Shown here piece after piece: positions 1-5,559 of a stretch of DNA of 7,070 nt. This DNA comes from an uncultured Bacilli bacterium. GTDB taxonomy: Bacteria; Bacillota_I; Bacilli_A; RF39; UBA660. A program made the translations under genes and the position numbers. A model generated the notes under the pieces. The model worked only from the letters and a program-made list of their open reading frames with translations, did no database searches and had not been told where the DNA came from. The stretch spans positions 1 to 7,070 of the forward strand of contig CAKOIE010000044.1 in NCBI GenBank assembly GCA_934086395.1. Direction: 5' to 3'. The stretch's first letter is position 1. Every line of letters starts with the position of its first letter.

Positions 1-26
1 TTCATTTGTGGGCTTGTAGATATTAG

Positions 27-39
27 GGCCTTATAGGCC
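27..39 (+). repeat. Small GGCC hairpin at left edge
   Basis: GGCC (27-30), a five-base loop TTATA, and GGCC (36-39) form a short GC-only stem in otherwise very AT-rich DNA. It lies eight bases before the larger hairpin at 47-69. The pair looks like the 3' end of a transcript or mobile element that begins outside the window. Its identity cannot be decided from 40 bases. Confidence 0.4.
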
Positions 40-46
40 ATGTGAA

Positions 47-76
47 AACCACGTCTTTTAGGCGTGGTTATTTATT
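47..76 (+). terminator. Rho-independent terminator-like hairpin
   Basis: AACCACGTC (47-55) pairs with GGCGTGGTT (61-69) through nine pairs including one G-T, closing a five-base loop TTTTA. The tail ATTTATT is T-rich but not a pure T run. It would end a plus-strand transcript entering from outside the window. Compact GC-rich hairpins of this kind also occur at the right ends of IS200/IS605 elements, so an insertion-sequence end is an alternative reading. Confidence 0.6.
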
Positions 77-89
77 AAATTAAAACAAT

Positions 90-274
90 TAATATTCATA
101 AAATTCACATTATAAAATAAAGATGTAAAATAACCAATATTAGCAAGTATAAAATAAACATACAAATCTTCGAAACAAAAAAATATATGTAGTAACATAG
201 ATTCTGTTTTTCATTTCTAATAACTAGATAATCGTTACTAATTAACTAAAATTTAAGAAATTGCGTTCAAAAAA
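90..274. other. AT-rich intergenic stretch with no gene seen
   Basis: This stretch between the left-edge terminator and the first promoter carries no open frame with a ribosome binding site on either strand. The only structure seen is a weak inverted repeat, TAGTAAC at 190-196 and GTTACTA at 234-240, with a 37-base spacer. That is compatible with chance in DNA of this composition. Confidence 0.5.
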
Positions 275-303
275 TTTACAACCAAATATCCAAGTGCTAT
301 ACT
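275..303 (+). promoter_or_regulatory. Housekeeping promoter for the 82-residue gene
   Basis: A -35 element TTTACA (275-280, five of six consensus bases) is separated by 17 bases from a -10 element TATACT (298-303). A TG one base upstream of the -10 makes it an extended -10 promoter. The expected start of transcription is near 310, giving a leader of about 29 bases to the ATG at 339. It fits sigma-A type recognition well. Confidence 0.75.
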
Positions 304-338
304 AAAAAAATTTATAACAAATAGAAGGAGTATGCAAA

Positions 339-587
339 ATGGAATATGCAATAAAATATGTAAACATCAAAATAAATGAAGAAACAAACATCTTTTTGCC
401 AAAAGAGATAATAAAAGGTCGTGTAGAAGAAATAAAAAAACACGAAAAAAGTATTAGAGACATGAATAACATAGTTGCCGATACATTTCTAGATATTGAA
501 TATGAAATTTTATCAAATCAAGGAAAATACAAAACATTAAAACTAACAAGTGATACAGTATCCAAAGGAAATTACGACTTATCCTAA
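339..587 (+). CDS. Hypothetical 82-residue protein
   Basis: I do not recognise this protein. The ATG at 339 follows a strong ribosome binding site, AGAAGGAG at 323-330, at eight bases spacing, and the gene has a near-consensus promoter and its own terminator, so it is very likely expressed as a single-gene unit. The product is small, charged and soluble, with no membrane segment, signal peptide, cysteine or tryptophan. The N-terminal 25 residues look strand-forming (Y-A-I-K-Y-V-N-I-K-I). Residues 23-45 are Lys/Glu-rich and probably helical (KEIIKGRVEEIKKHEKS), followed by another strand-like stretch (FLDIEYEIL) and a polar tail. This could be a small alpha/beta regulator or binding protein, but nothing fixes a function. 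It is separated from the downstream U32 gene by a terminator and a new promoter, so the two are probably not co-regulated. Confidence 0.8.
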   Translation: MEYAIKYVNIKINEETNIFLPKEIIKGRVEEIKKHEKSIRDMNNIVADTFLDIEYEILSNQGKYKTLKLTSDTVSKGNYDLS

Positions 588-603
588 AAGTTGTAATTTT
601 TTT
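569..603 (+). terminator. Terminator overlapping the stop codon of the 82-residue gene
   Basis: AAATTACGACTT (569-580) pairs with AAGTTGTAATTT (588-599) through twelve pairs with one G-T, closing a seven-base loop, and is followed by a T run. The stop codon TAA (585-587) lies in the loop. The terminator therefore uses the last codons of the gene as its 5' arm. Confidence 0.8.
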
Positions 604-616
604 ATTTATAAATAAA

Positions 617-636
617 TGATATACTTAATTAAGTAT
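617..636 (+). promoter_or_regulatory. Extended -10 promoter with overlapping 16-bp palindrome
   Basis: TGATATACT (617-625) reads as TG-n-TATACT, an extended -10 element. The region 17 bases upstream is only a T run, so the -35 is weak. The perfect palindrome ATACTTAATTAAGTAT (621-636) starts inside the -10 and covers the expected transcription start. It could be an operator for a dimeric regulator, or simply an AT-rich coincidence. The downstream U32 gene starts at 666. Confidence 0.5.
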
Positions 637-665
637 TAATTACTAAATTGGAAAGAAGTGTCAAA

Positions 666-2870
666 ATGAAACATGAATTATTAGTTCCTGTTGGAAATAA
701 AGAATCCTTAATATATGCCATAAATAATGGTGCCGATGCTGTTTATCTTGCTGGTAAAAAATATGGTGCTCGCGCTTTTGCTGAAAATTTTACCCTAGAA
801 GAAATAGAAGAAGCCACAAATTTATGTCATCTTTATGGTGTTAAAATTTTTATAACTGTAAATACTTTAATTTGCGAATCAGAGTTTTCCTCATGTCTAG
901 AATATATTGAGTCTCTTCATAAAATAGGCGTAGATGCTCTAATCTTACAAGATATTGGCTTAATCGAAGTTGTTCATACCATGTTTCCTAACTTGGAAAT
1001 TCATGCATCAACTCAAATGCATAATCATTCTAAGGAAAATATTAAATTCCTTGAAACCCTAGGCGTAAAAAGAGTCGTATTTGCTAGAGAACTCCCATTA
1101 GATTTTATAAATGACTTAGATACTACAATGGAAAAAGAAGCATTTATTCATGGTTCCTTATGTATAAGTTATTCCGGTCAATGTTATTTTTCCAAATGCA
1201 TTCTAAATCGAAGCGCTAATCGCGGTGAATGTGCTGGAATGTGTAGATTAAAATATAACTTATTAGAAGATGATAGACTAGTAAATAATTCTGACAAATA
1301 TCTTTTAAGTCCTAAAGATTTATGTAGTGTTGAAAACTTTAAAAAGCTAACGAATTCCAATATCTATTCCTTTAAAATTGAAGGAAGAATGAAATCACCT
1401 GCTTATGTTGGTATCGTAACTAAAATATATCGTAAACTAATTGATGACTATGAAAGATGTAAAGAATTACAAGTATCCCAATCAGACTTAGACGAACTAA
1501 AATCAATATTTTATCGTGGCTACACTCCTGGTTTCCTATTTAATAATGAAGATATAATGAACTATGAATCATCTAACCATATTGGTTTATATGCTGGTAA
1601 AATTACCAAAGTAACACCTAAAAAACTTGCAATCAAATTAGATATCGATTTAAAACAAGGCGATTCAATTCGCTTCAAAAACATCAATAAAGGAATAACA
1701 TTAAACTTTATCTATGATTCAAAAGATAATTTAATAAAGAGTGGTACTAAAGGAACAACAATTTACTTAGATAACTTCCTAAACTTAACCAAAGAAGATG
1801 AAATATATCTTACATCACCTAAACTCCCATTAGAAACAAACATAACTAAGAAAATAAACGTTTCCATGAATTTTACCGCTAACCTAAATGAAAAGATAAA
1901 ATTAGAAGTAACGGATGGAATAAATAATATAACAGTTTATGGTGAAGAACCATCTGAAGCAATTAATCAATCAATAACCAAAGAAAATATTGAAAAAAGT
2001 TTAACCAAAACTGGAACAACGCCATACAAAGTAAGTTCTCTAAATATAAATATTTCTGGTAATCTATTCATTCGTAACATCGATTTAAATAATTTAAGAA
2101 GGGAAGCCTTAGAAGAATTATCTCTAAAAAGAACCACGATTCCTAAAGAGTTTATCAAAAATAATTACCAAGATAATTTACTAAATATTCCCAAAACAAA
2201 AGAAGTTTATGTCCTAGCTAGAACCAAAGAACAAGTTGATATTTTAAAAAAATACCCAGTTAAAATAATTGTTGATAAATTAGATTTACTAGAACCAAAC
2301 TTTATTTATAAAATTCCTAGAAACTTATTAACTTATCCAAAATATACTGGAAAAGTTTTAAATACATCTTATGCCAGTATGATAGAAAATTCAGGTAATA
2401 TTAGTGATTATTTCTTAAACATAACTAATCATTATGCCCTAAATCTAGCACACAAATATAACACGATGGTAACACTTTCATTTGAAAATGATTTTAATGA
2501 GTTAAAAAACATAATGAACAACTATCCAACTTCAAATACAGGATTATTAGTTTACGGTAAAATAGAACTTATGATGATGAAAGCCTGTCTTCTAAAAAAC
2601 ACATTTAAAGCCAAAAACTGCCATATTTGTAAAGACACCAAAACATATAAGTTGATAGATCGTAACAAGGAAGAATACGAAATATTAACATCACCTCAAA
2701 GTCATACTTCCTATATTCTAAATTGTCATACCACCAACTTAATTGATAAAATACCAACCTATCAAGAACTAGGAATTACTAATTTTAGAGTAGATTTATC
2801 AAACGAAACAGCCAAAGACACAGTAAATATAATAGAACAAATTATATCAAAAATTAACATTAATAACTAA
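666..2870 (+). CDS. U32-family protein, RlhA/TrhP-type RNA hydroxylation enzyme (annotated as peptidase U32)
   Basis: The product is 734 residues from the ATG at 666, which sits seven bases after GGAAAGAAG (650-658). A TTG at 648 lies inside that leader and has no site of its own. The N-terminal half is a U32 TIM-barrel-like domain (LLVPVGNKESLIYAINNGAD; then HASTQMH near 113-119). The family signature follows: E158-x-F-x-H-G-S-L-C166, then G171-x-C173-x-F-S176, then C178, C189, C193 and SPKDLC (C220). In characterised relatives four cysteines of this set bind a [4Fe-4S] cluster. The C-terminal part, residues about 510-734, resembles a second U32-type module with a YGK..LM motif near 630 and cysteines between about 640 and 690 (a C-x-x-C among them). 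Known relatives RlhA and TrhP make prephenate-dependent hydroxylations of 23S rRNA C2501 and of tRNA U34. The peptidase label is historical. Which RNA this one acts on cannot be told. The fused length fits the long DUF3656-containing RlhA-like group. Confidence 0.9.
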   Translation: MKHELLVPVGNKESLIYAINNGADAVYLAGKKYGARAFAENFTLEEIEEATNLCHLYGVKIFITVNTLICESEFSSCLEYIESLHKIGVDALILQDIGLIEVVHTMFPNLEIHASTQMHNHSKENIKFLETLGVKRVVFARELPLDFINDLDTTMEKEAFIHGSLCISYSGQCYFSKCILNRSANRGECAGMCRLKYNLLEDDRLVNNSDKYLLSPKDLCSVENFKKLTNSNIYSFKIEGRMKSPAYVGIVTKIYRKLIDDYERCKELQVSQSDLDELKSIFYRGYTPGFLFNNEDIMNYESSNHIGLYAGKITKVTPKKLAIKLDIDLKQGDSIRFKNINKGITLNFIYDSKDNLIKSGTKGTTIYLDNFLNLTKEDEIYLTSPKLPLETNITKKINVSMNFTANLNEKIKLEVTDGINNITVYGEEPSEAINQSITKENIEKSLTKTGTTPYKVSSLNINISGNLFIRNIDLNNLRREALEELSLKRTTIPKEFIKNNYQDNLLNIPKTKEVYVLARTKEQVDILKKYPVKIIVDKLDLLEPNFIYKIPRNLLTYPKYTGKVLNTSYASMIENSGNISDYFLNITNHYALNLAHKYNTMVTLSFENDFNELKNIMNNYPTSNTGLLVYGKIELMMMKACLLKNTFKAKNCHICKDTKTYKLIDRNKEEYEILTSPQSHTSYILNCHTTNLIDKIPTYQELGITNFRVDLSNETAKDTVNIIEQIISKININN

Positions 2871-2900
2871 TTGTATACATAATAATTAATAGGTGATCTA

Positions 2901-3275
2901 TTGAGAAAATATATTATCCTAACAATTATTATGTTTTTAATTATCACAAAATCTTTAATGACTGATTATCAAACTAAAATGTTAATAAACCAAAACTTAT
3001 CAACATATTATTTAAAATATCAAAATATCGACAGTAGTTATATTGAAATAAAACATACCCAAAGTGAAAATAAAGTCTTCATTTCCATTTATCGGTTAAC
3101 CACCTTTGAAGGAAAAATTATTAAAAAGAAAAACAACATTATATACATTAAAGCCTTAGATCCCAATAACCATAACATTTACTTTAAATTTAACTTAGAT
3201 ACCAAAATTTTAACTGTAACTAAATCAAGTTGGCTTTACCTAAAAAAAGGTGATACATTTAACTTTAATTTCTAA
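2901..3275 (+). CDS. Hypothetical membrane-anchored or secreted protein, 124 residues
   Basis: I do not recognise this protein. The TTG start at 2901 is preceded by AGGTGAT (2891-2897), placed like the GGTGAT before yabG. The next ATG (residue 11) would cut the hydrophobic segment, so TTG is preferred. Residues 1-20 form a signal peptide or signal anchor: M-R-K then a run of I/L/T/F residues. There is no lipobox cysteine. The remaining 100 residues would lie outside the membrane and alternate polar and hydrophobic residues in a strand-rich pattern (YIEIKHT, KVFISIYRL, NIIYIKAL, IYFKFNL, KILTVTK), suggesting a small beta-barrel or OB-like fold. It begins 30 bases after the U32 gene and ends 45 bases before yabG. 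No promoter or clear terminator was found on either side, so it may be read through from the U32 promoter. A link to the spore envelope is guessed from position only. Confidence 0.75.
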   Translation: MRKYIILTIIMFLIITKSLMTDYQTKMLINQNLSTYYLKYQNIDSSYIEIKHTQSENKVFISIYRLTTFEGKIIKKKNNIIYIKALDPNNHNIYFKFNLDTKILTVTKSSWLYLKKGDTFNFNF

Positions 3276-3320
3276 AATTCTAAAATATTAATTTTAAACA
3301 TATATTTAATTGGTGATATC

Positions 3321-4091
3321 ATGAATTTTAAAATAGGTGATTTAGTTACTCGCAATAGTTATAATAATGACATAGTCTTTAAAATCATAAACATCTCCGA
3401 CAGTATTGCTTACTTAAAAGGAACTAATATCAGATTATATGCCGACAGTAAAATAGATGATTTAAAAATTTACGATAAACAAGATATTGATGACTTTGCC
3501 GATAGTATCGAAGAAGAACATTTAGATCGTGATTCATTTTTTTATTTACCTGCTAAACTTTTACATCTTGATTCTGATGAAAGTTATATTAATAAATGTC
3601 TAAATTATTATAAAAGAAATAAATTACAAGCCGTCGGAAAATTAGTATCCGAAGAAGAATTACCAAATAAAATTATTAAATTTTTAAAAGAATATAGTCC
3701 TGATATTGTAATAATTACCGGCCACGATTCCTATTTTTCCAAAAAAAATGATAAAAACAATCTCGATAACTATCGTAACTCTAAATATTTTTGTGAGGCG
3801 GTATCAAAAGCGAGGAACTATGAAAAAAATCATGATAAATTAGTAATTATAGCTGGTGCTTGTCAAAGTAATTATGAGGCTTTAATTAAAAGTGGTGCCG
3901 ACTTCGCATCAAGCCCTAAAAGAGTAAATATTCATGCTCTTGATCCTGCTATAATTGCAACCACAATCGCACTAACTGATAAATCTAAACCAATTGATCT
4001 AATAAGTTTATTAAACAAAACCAAATATGGTTCAAATGGAATGGGAGGCTTAATGGGAAATGGACTTATGTATGTGGGGTATCCAAGATGA
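3321..4091 (+). CDS. yabG: Sporulation-specific cysteine protease YabG
   Basis: This 256-residue protein matches the YabG family (about 290 residues in Bacillus subtilis). An N-terminal SH3-like segment (GDLVTRNSYNNDIVFKI, residues 6-22) precedes a long charged linker. The protease domain begins near LLHLDSDESYINKCL (residue 80). Key motifs are ITGHD (H135), AGACQS (C181) and SSPKRVNIHALDP (198-209, H205). H135 and C181 are the likely catalytic pair, as the corresponding His and Cys are in the characterised enzymes. YabG is made in the mother cell and processes spore coat or precortex proteins such as SafA in Bacillus and preproSleC/CspBA in Clostridioides difficile; the targets here are unknown. 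The start follows TGGTGATATC directly. The gene overlaps veg by four bases (ATGA). The leader shares a CATATATTTAA block with that of yabP. The protein is slightly short but all motifs are intact. Confidence 0.95.
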   Translation: MNFKIGDLVTRNSYNNDIVFKIINISDSIAYLKGTNIRLYADSKIDDLKIYDKQDIDDFADSIEEEHLDRDSFFYLPAKLLHLDSDESYINKCLNYYKRNKLQAVGKLVSEEELPNKIIKFLKEYSPDIVIITGHDSYFSKKNDKNNLDNYRNSKYFCEAVSKARNYEKNHDKLVIIAGACQSNYEALIKSGADFASSPKRVNIHALDPAIIATTIALTDKSKPIDLISLLNKTKYGSNGMGGLMGNGLMYVGYPR

Positions 4092-4297
4092 TTGATGCAA
4101 TAAAAAATGACATTAAAAATCATTTAAATAGAGAAGTAAAAGTAGTATCTAAAGAAAATCGTAACAAGACAGATGTTTTCTATGGTTATGTATCGGAAAT
4201 TTATTCACACGTTTTCCTAGTAAGTAATGGTAGTAGTAAAAAAAGTTATTCATATTCTGATATTCTAAGTAAAGATATTCAAGTCACTTTTATGTAA
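4088..4297 (+). CDS. veg: Veg family protein
   Basis: The 69-residue product fits the Veg/DUF1021 family (86 residues in Bacillus subtilis). Shared features are an N-terminal helix (IKNDIKNHLNREV), a basic N-R-N-K segment in place of the usual G-R-R-K, a Y-S-H-V-F-L-V strand equivalent to Y-P-S-V-F-V, and the closing SYSYSDIL followed by I-Q-V-T-F. The fold is a small Sm-like or SH3-like barrel. In B. subtilis Veg stimulates biofilm gene expression by affecting the SinR regulator and is highly transcribed. That role may not carry over. The ATG overlaps the yabG stop codon as ATGA, so the two are translationally coupled; a GGGG run at 4075-4079 can serve as ribosome binding site. The position directly after yabG is the same as in B. 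subtilis. It is shorter than usual because the N-terminus is trimmed. Confidence 0.88.
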   Translation: MIDAIKNDIKNHLNREVKVVSKENRNKTDVFYGYVSEIYSHVFLVSNGSSKKSYSYSDILSKDIQVTFM

Positions 4298-4303
4298 AAT
4301 CTA

Positions 4304-4332
4304 TTGCTTTTTTTTAAATCATAGCATAAAAT
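4304..4332 (+). promoter_or_regulatory. Probable spoVG promoter
   Basis: TTGCTT (4304-4309) is separated by 17 bases from TAAAAT (4327-4332, five of six consensus bases). The expected start near 4339 places the hairpin AGATTG/CAATCT (4341-4356) at the very 5' end of the message. In Bacillus subtilis spoVG uses sigma-H; no good sigma-H match was seen here. The -35 is weak, so this is a moderate call. Confidence 0.45.
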
Positions 4333-4340
4333 TAAATTAA

Positions 4341-4356
4341 AGATTGAAGACAATCT
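4341..4356 (+). promoter_or_regulatory. 5' leader hairpin before spoVG
   Basis: AGATTG (4341-4346), loop AAGA, CAATCT (4351-4356) form a perfect six-pair stem ending two bases before the ribosome binding site AAAGGAGTG (4359-4367). At the 5' end of the transcript it would most simply protect the message from decay. It leaves the ribosome site exposed, so it is not an obvious translational off switch. Confidence 0.5.
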
Positions 4357-4373
4357 TGAAAGGAGTGAATGTT

Positions 4374-4631
4374 ATGAAGATTACATCTGTAAACGTTCGT
4401 AAAATTGAAAAAGACGGTTCTCGTATGAAAGGTATAGCATCTGTACTATTAGATGATGCATTCGCTGTACATGATATTAGAATCATAGAAGGAGATAATG
4501 GTTTATTTATTGCTATGCCTAGTAGAAAAACTAGCACTGGCGGTTACAAAGATATTGCTCATCCAATTAATCCTGAAGTACGTAAACAATTTGAAGACGC
4601 TATTTTAGAAGCATATAAAACAGCTGAATAA
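4374..4631 (+). CDS. spoVG: Septation/sporulation regulator SpoVG
   Basis: The 85-residue product is a clear SpoVG. It shows MKITSVNVRKIEKDGSRMKG, then IASVLLDDAFAVHDIRII, then GLFIAMPSRKTSTGGYKDIAHPIN and a C-terminal helix. The MPS(R/K)-K-T and D-I-A-H-P-I-N motifs are family hallmarks. SpoVG is a small DNA- and RNA-binding protein that affects asymmetric septation, spore cortex formation and many regulons, and it is well conserved outside spore formers too. The start at 4374 follows AAAGGAGTG at 4359-4367; an earlier in-frame ATG at 4344 lies in the leader hairpin without a ribosome site. The protein lacks the acidic C-terminal tail of the 97-residue Bacillus subtilis form. The gene stands as its own unit between a promoter (4304-4332) and a terminator overlapping its stop codon. 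Confidence 0.96.
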   Translation: MKITSVNVRKIEKDGSRMKGIASVLLDDAFAVHDIRIIEGDNGLFIAMPSRKTSTGGYKDIAHPINPEVRKQFEDAILEAYKTAE

Positions 4632-4656
4632 ATTCACTTCCATAGTGAATTTTTTT
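4630..4656 (+). terminator. spoVG terminator
   Basis: AAATTCACT (4630-4638) pairs perfectly with AGTGAATTT (4644-4652) around the five-base loop TCCAT, and the T run continues to 4656. The first bases belong to the spoVG stop codon TAA (4629-4631). The 3' arm and T run overlap the proposed -35 of the yabP promoter. Confidence 0.88.
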
Positions 4657-4675
4657 CATGTCCTCATCATATATT
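4647..4675 (+). promoter_or_regulatory. Sigma-E-like promoter for yabP-yabQ
   Basis: GAATTTT (4647-4653) matches six of seven positions of the Bacillus sigma-E -35 consensus KMATATT. After 14 bases, CATATATT (4668-4675) matches all eight positions of the -10 consensus CATAYAHT. In Bacillus subtilis yabP and yabQ are mother-cell sigma-E genes, which supports the reading. The AT-rich background makes chance matches easier, and the start would lie very close to the ribosome site at 4681-4688. Confidence 0.5.
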
Positions 4676-4692
4676 TAAACTGGAGGATATCT

Positions 4693-4974
4693 ATGGAAAA
4701 AATGATTGAAGTACCTAACTTATCTCATATTATAAAATTAAGTGATCGTAAGAATATTATTATCAGCGGTATTAAAAAAATTAACAATTTTGATGACAAA
4801 GAATTTAGTCTTGACTCAGTTATGGGAGGCATTATCATCAAAGGAGAAAATCTCGAAATGATAAAATTAGACACAGTCGAAGGAAACGTCTCAATAAAAG
4901 GTCAAATCAACAGCTTTTATTATACTGATGCAGCATCAAAAGAAAATAGTTTCCTAATGAAATTATTTAAATGA
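4693..4974 (+). CDS. yabP: Sporulation protein YabP
   Basis: The 93-residue product matches YabP (100 residues in Bacillus subtilis; the YabP/YqfC family). The diagnostic stretch runs from ISGIKKINNFDDKEFSLDSV (residues 24-43) through MGGIIIKGENLEM to EGNVSIKGQI, and the protein ends in L-M-K-L-F-K just as other YabP proteins end in F-F-S-K-L-F-K. The family is sporulation-specific and thought to work with YabQ at the forespore envelope during cortex formation; YabP itself is dispensable in B. subtilis. The ATG at 4693 follows TGGAGGAT (4681-4688). A longer frame reaching back to 4645 would start inside the spoVG terminator and is rejected. The stop overlaps the yabQ start as ATGA, so the pair is translationally coupled. 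Confidence 0.93.
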   Translation: MEKMIEVPNLSHIIKLSDRKNIIISGIKKINNFDDKEFSLDSVMGGIIIKGENLEMIKLDTVEGNVSIKGQINSFYYTDAASKENSFLMKLFK

Positions 4975-5219
4975 TTCAGTTTCTATTAGTCCTATTATCT
5001 ATACTATATGGCTTTATATACTCCTTAACCTCAAACTTATTTAAGAAAAATCTTATCCTTTTTAGCATATATACCATCTTTGCAACATTACTATATGTAT
5101 TTATTTTATATAAACTTTATAATGGTAACATATCTATCTTATTAAAAATATCACTAGTACTAGGATATATATTGTGTAAAGTTACAACAAAAAATGTCAA
5201 ATTAAAAAAACATATATAA
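4971..5219 (+). CDS. yabQ: Spore cortex biosynthesis protein YabQ (short form)
   Basis: The 82-residue product is almost wholly hydrophobic, with three likely membrane segments at about residues 3-20, 28-47 and 54-70, and a short basic tail (KNVKLKKHI). The opening M-I-Q-F-L-L-V-L-L-S-I-L-Y-G-F matches the typical start of YabQ, and the Y-N-G-N-I stretch before the third segment fits the conserved N-G-x-I/V region of that family. In Bacillus subtilis YabQ sits in the membranes around the forespore and is required for cortex synthesis. The name rests on both this similarity and the position between yabP and divIC. It is much shorter than the 211-residue B. subtilis protein: the C-terminal part is missing with no sign of a broken frame, so it appears to be a reduced core. 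No separate promoter is present; translation is coupled to yabP. Confidence 0.82.
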   Translation: MIQFLLVLLSILYGFIYSLTSNLFKKNLILFSIYTIFATLLYVFILYKLYNGNISILLKISLVLGYILCKVTTKNVKLKKHI

Positions 5220-5244
5220 CATGCTTTAAAATTTTTGCTATAAT
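5216..5244 (+). promoter_or_regulatory. Housekeeping promoter for divIC
   Basis: ATAACA (5216-5221) matches four of six -35 bases, and after 17 bases a perfect TATAAT (5239-5244) follows, preceded by TG to give the extended form TGCTATAAT. Transcription would start near 5251, about 18 bases before the divIC ATG. It lets the division gene be expressed in growing cells independently of the sporulation pair upstream. The -35 overlaps the yabQ stop codon. Confidence 0.75.
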
Positions 5245-5268
5245 ATATTACGAATAGAAAGGTATATT

Positions 5269-5559
5269 ATGGCAAAGAAAACTAAAAAAGATAAAAGAAG
5301 AATTTTATTAGGAACTCTAGTTATATCTATAATAATTTCTTATTTAGGCGTGTTTATATATCATTACTGGAATCAAATCTTAGCCAACAAAGAAGAACAA
5401 AAAGTCTTAGAAGCTAAATATGAAAAATTATTAAAAGAAGAAGATGAACTTAATAACGAAATTACAAAAATGCAAGAACCAGATTATGTTGCCAAATATG
5501 CCAGAGAAAAATATGGATATTCAAAAGAAAATGAAGTAATTATTAAAGTAGATGATTGA
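5269..5559 (+). CDS. divIC: Septum formation initiator DivIC (DivIC/FtsB family)
   Basis: The 96-residue product has the standard bitopic layout: a basic cytoplasmic N-terminus (MAKKTKKDKRR), one membrane segment at about residues 12-32, an extracytoplasmic coiled coil at about 38-68 (EEQKVLEAKYEKLLKEEDEL), and the family tail DYVAKYAREKYGYSKENEVI (73-92). The A-R-E-K-Y-x-Y-S-K-E-x-E motif is typical of DivIC and FtsB. With FtsL and DivIB (FtsQ) it forms the divisome subcomplex that activates septal peptidoglycan synthesis. FtsL is the main alternative for a short coiled-coil protein, but the tail motif and the yabP-yabQ-divIC order favour DivIC. The start follows AGAAAGG (5256-5262). The stop codon TGA (5557-5559) overlaps the -35 element of the ssrA promoter. 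Length is close to usual (about 125 in Bacillus subtilis, about 100 in others). Confidence 0.94.
   Translation: MAKKTKKDKRRILLGTLVISIIISYLGVFIYHYWNQILANKEEQKVLEAKYEKLLKEEDELNNEITKMQEPDYVAKYAREKYGYSKENEVIIKVDD

Noticed and set aside
648..665. TTG start for the U32 gene, adding six residues
   Set aside because: The TTG overlaps the GGAAAGAAG ribosome site that serves the ATG at 666, and it has no site of its own.
1967..2158. 63-residue minus-strand frame
   Set aside because: It lies entirely inside the U32 gene, has no ribosome site and resembles no family; a shadow of the real gene.
666..2870. Proteolytic role for the U32 protein
   Set aside because: The best characterised relatives (RlhA, TrhP, UbiU) are iron-sulfur proteins in hydroxylation reactions; the cysteine pattern fits that rather than a protease.
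3932..4123. 63-residue minus-strand frame
   Set aside because: Antisense to the conserved end of yabG and start of veg; no independent signal.
4337..4537. 66-residue minus-strand frame
   Set aside because: Antisense to spoVG, whose identity is certain; no ribosome site.
4645..4692. N-terminal extension of yabP to 4645
   Set aside because: It would begin in the spoVG terminator hairpin and lacks a ribosome site, whereas ATG 4693 has TGGAGGAT and matches the family length.
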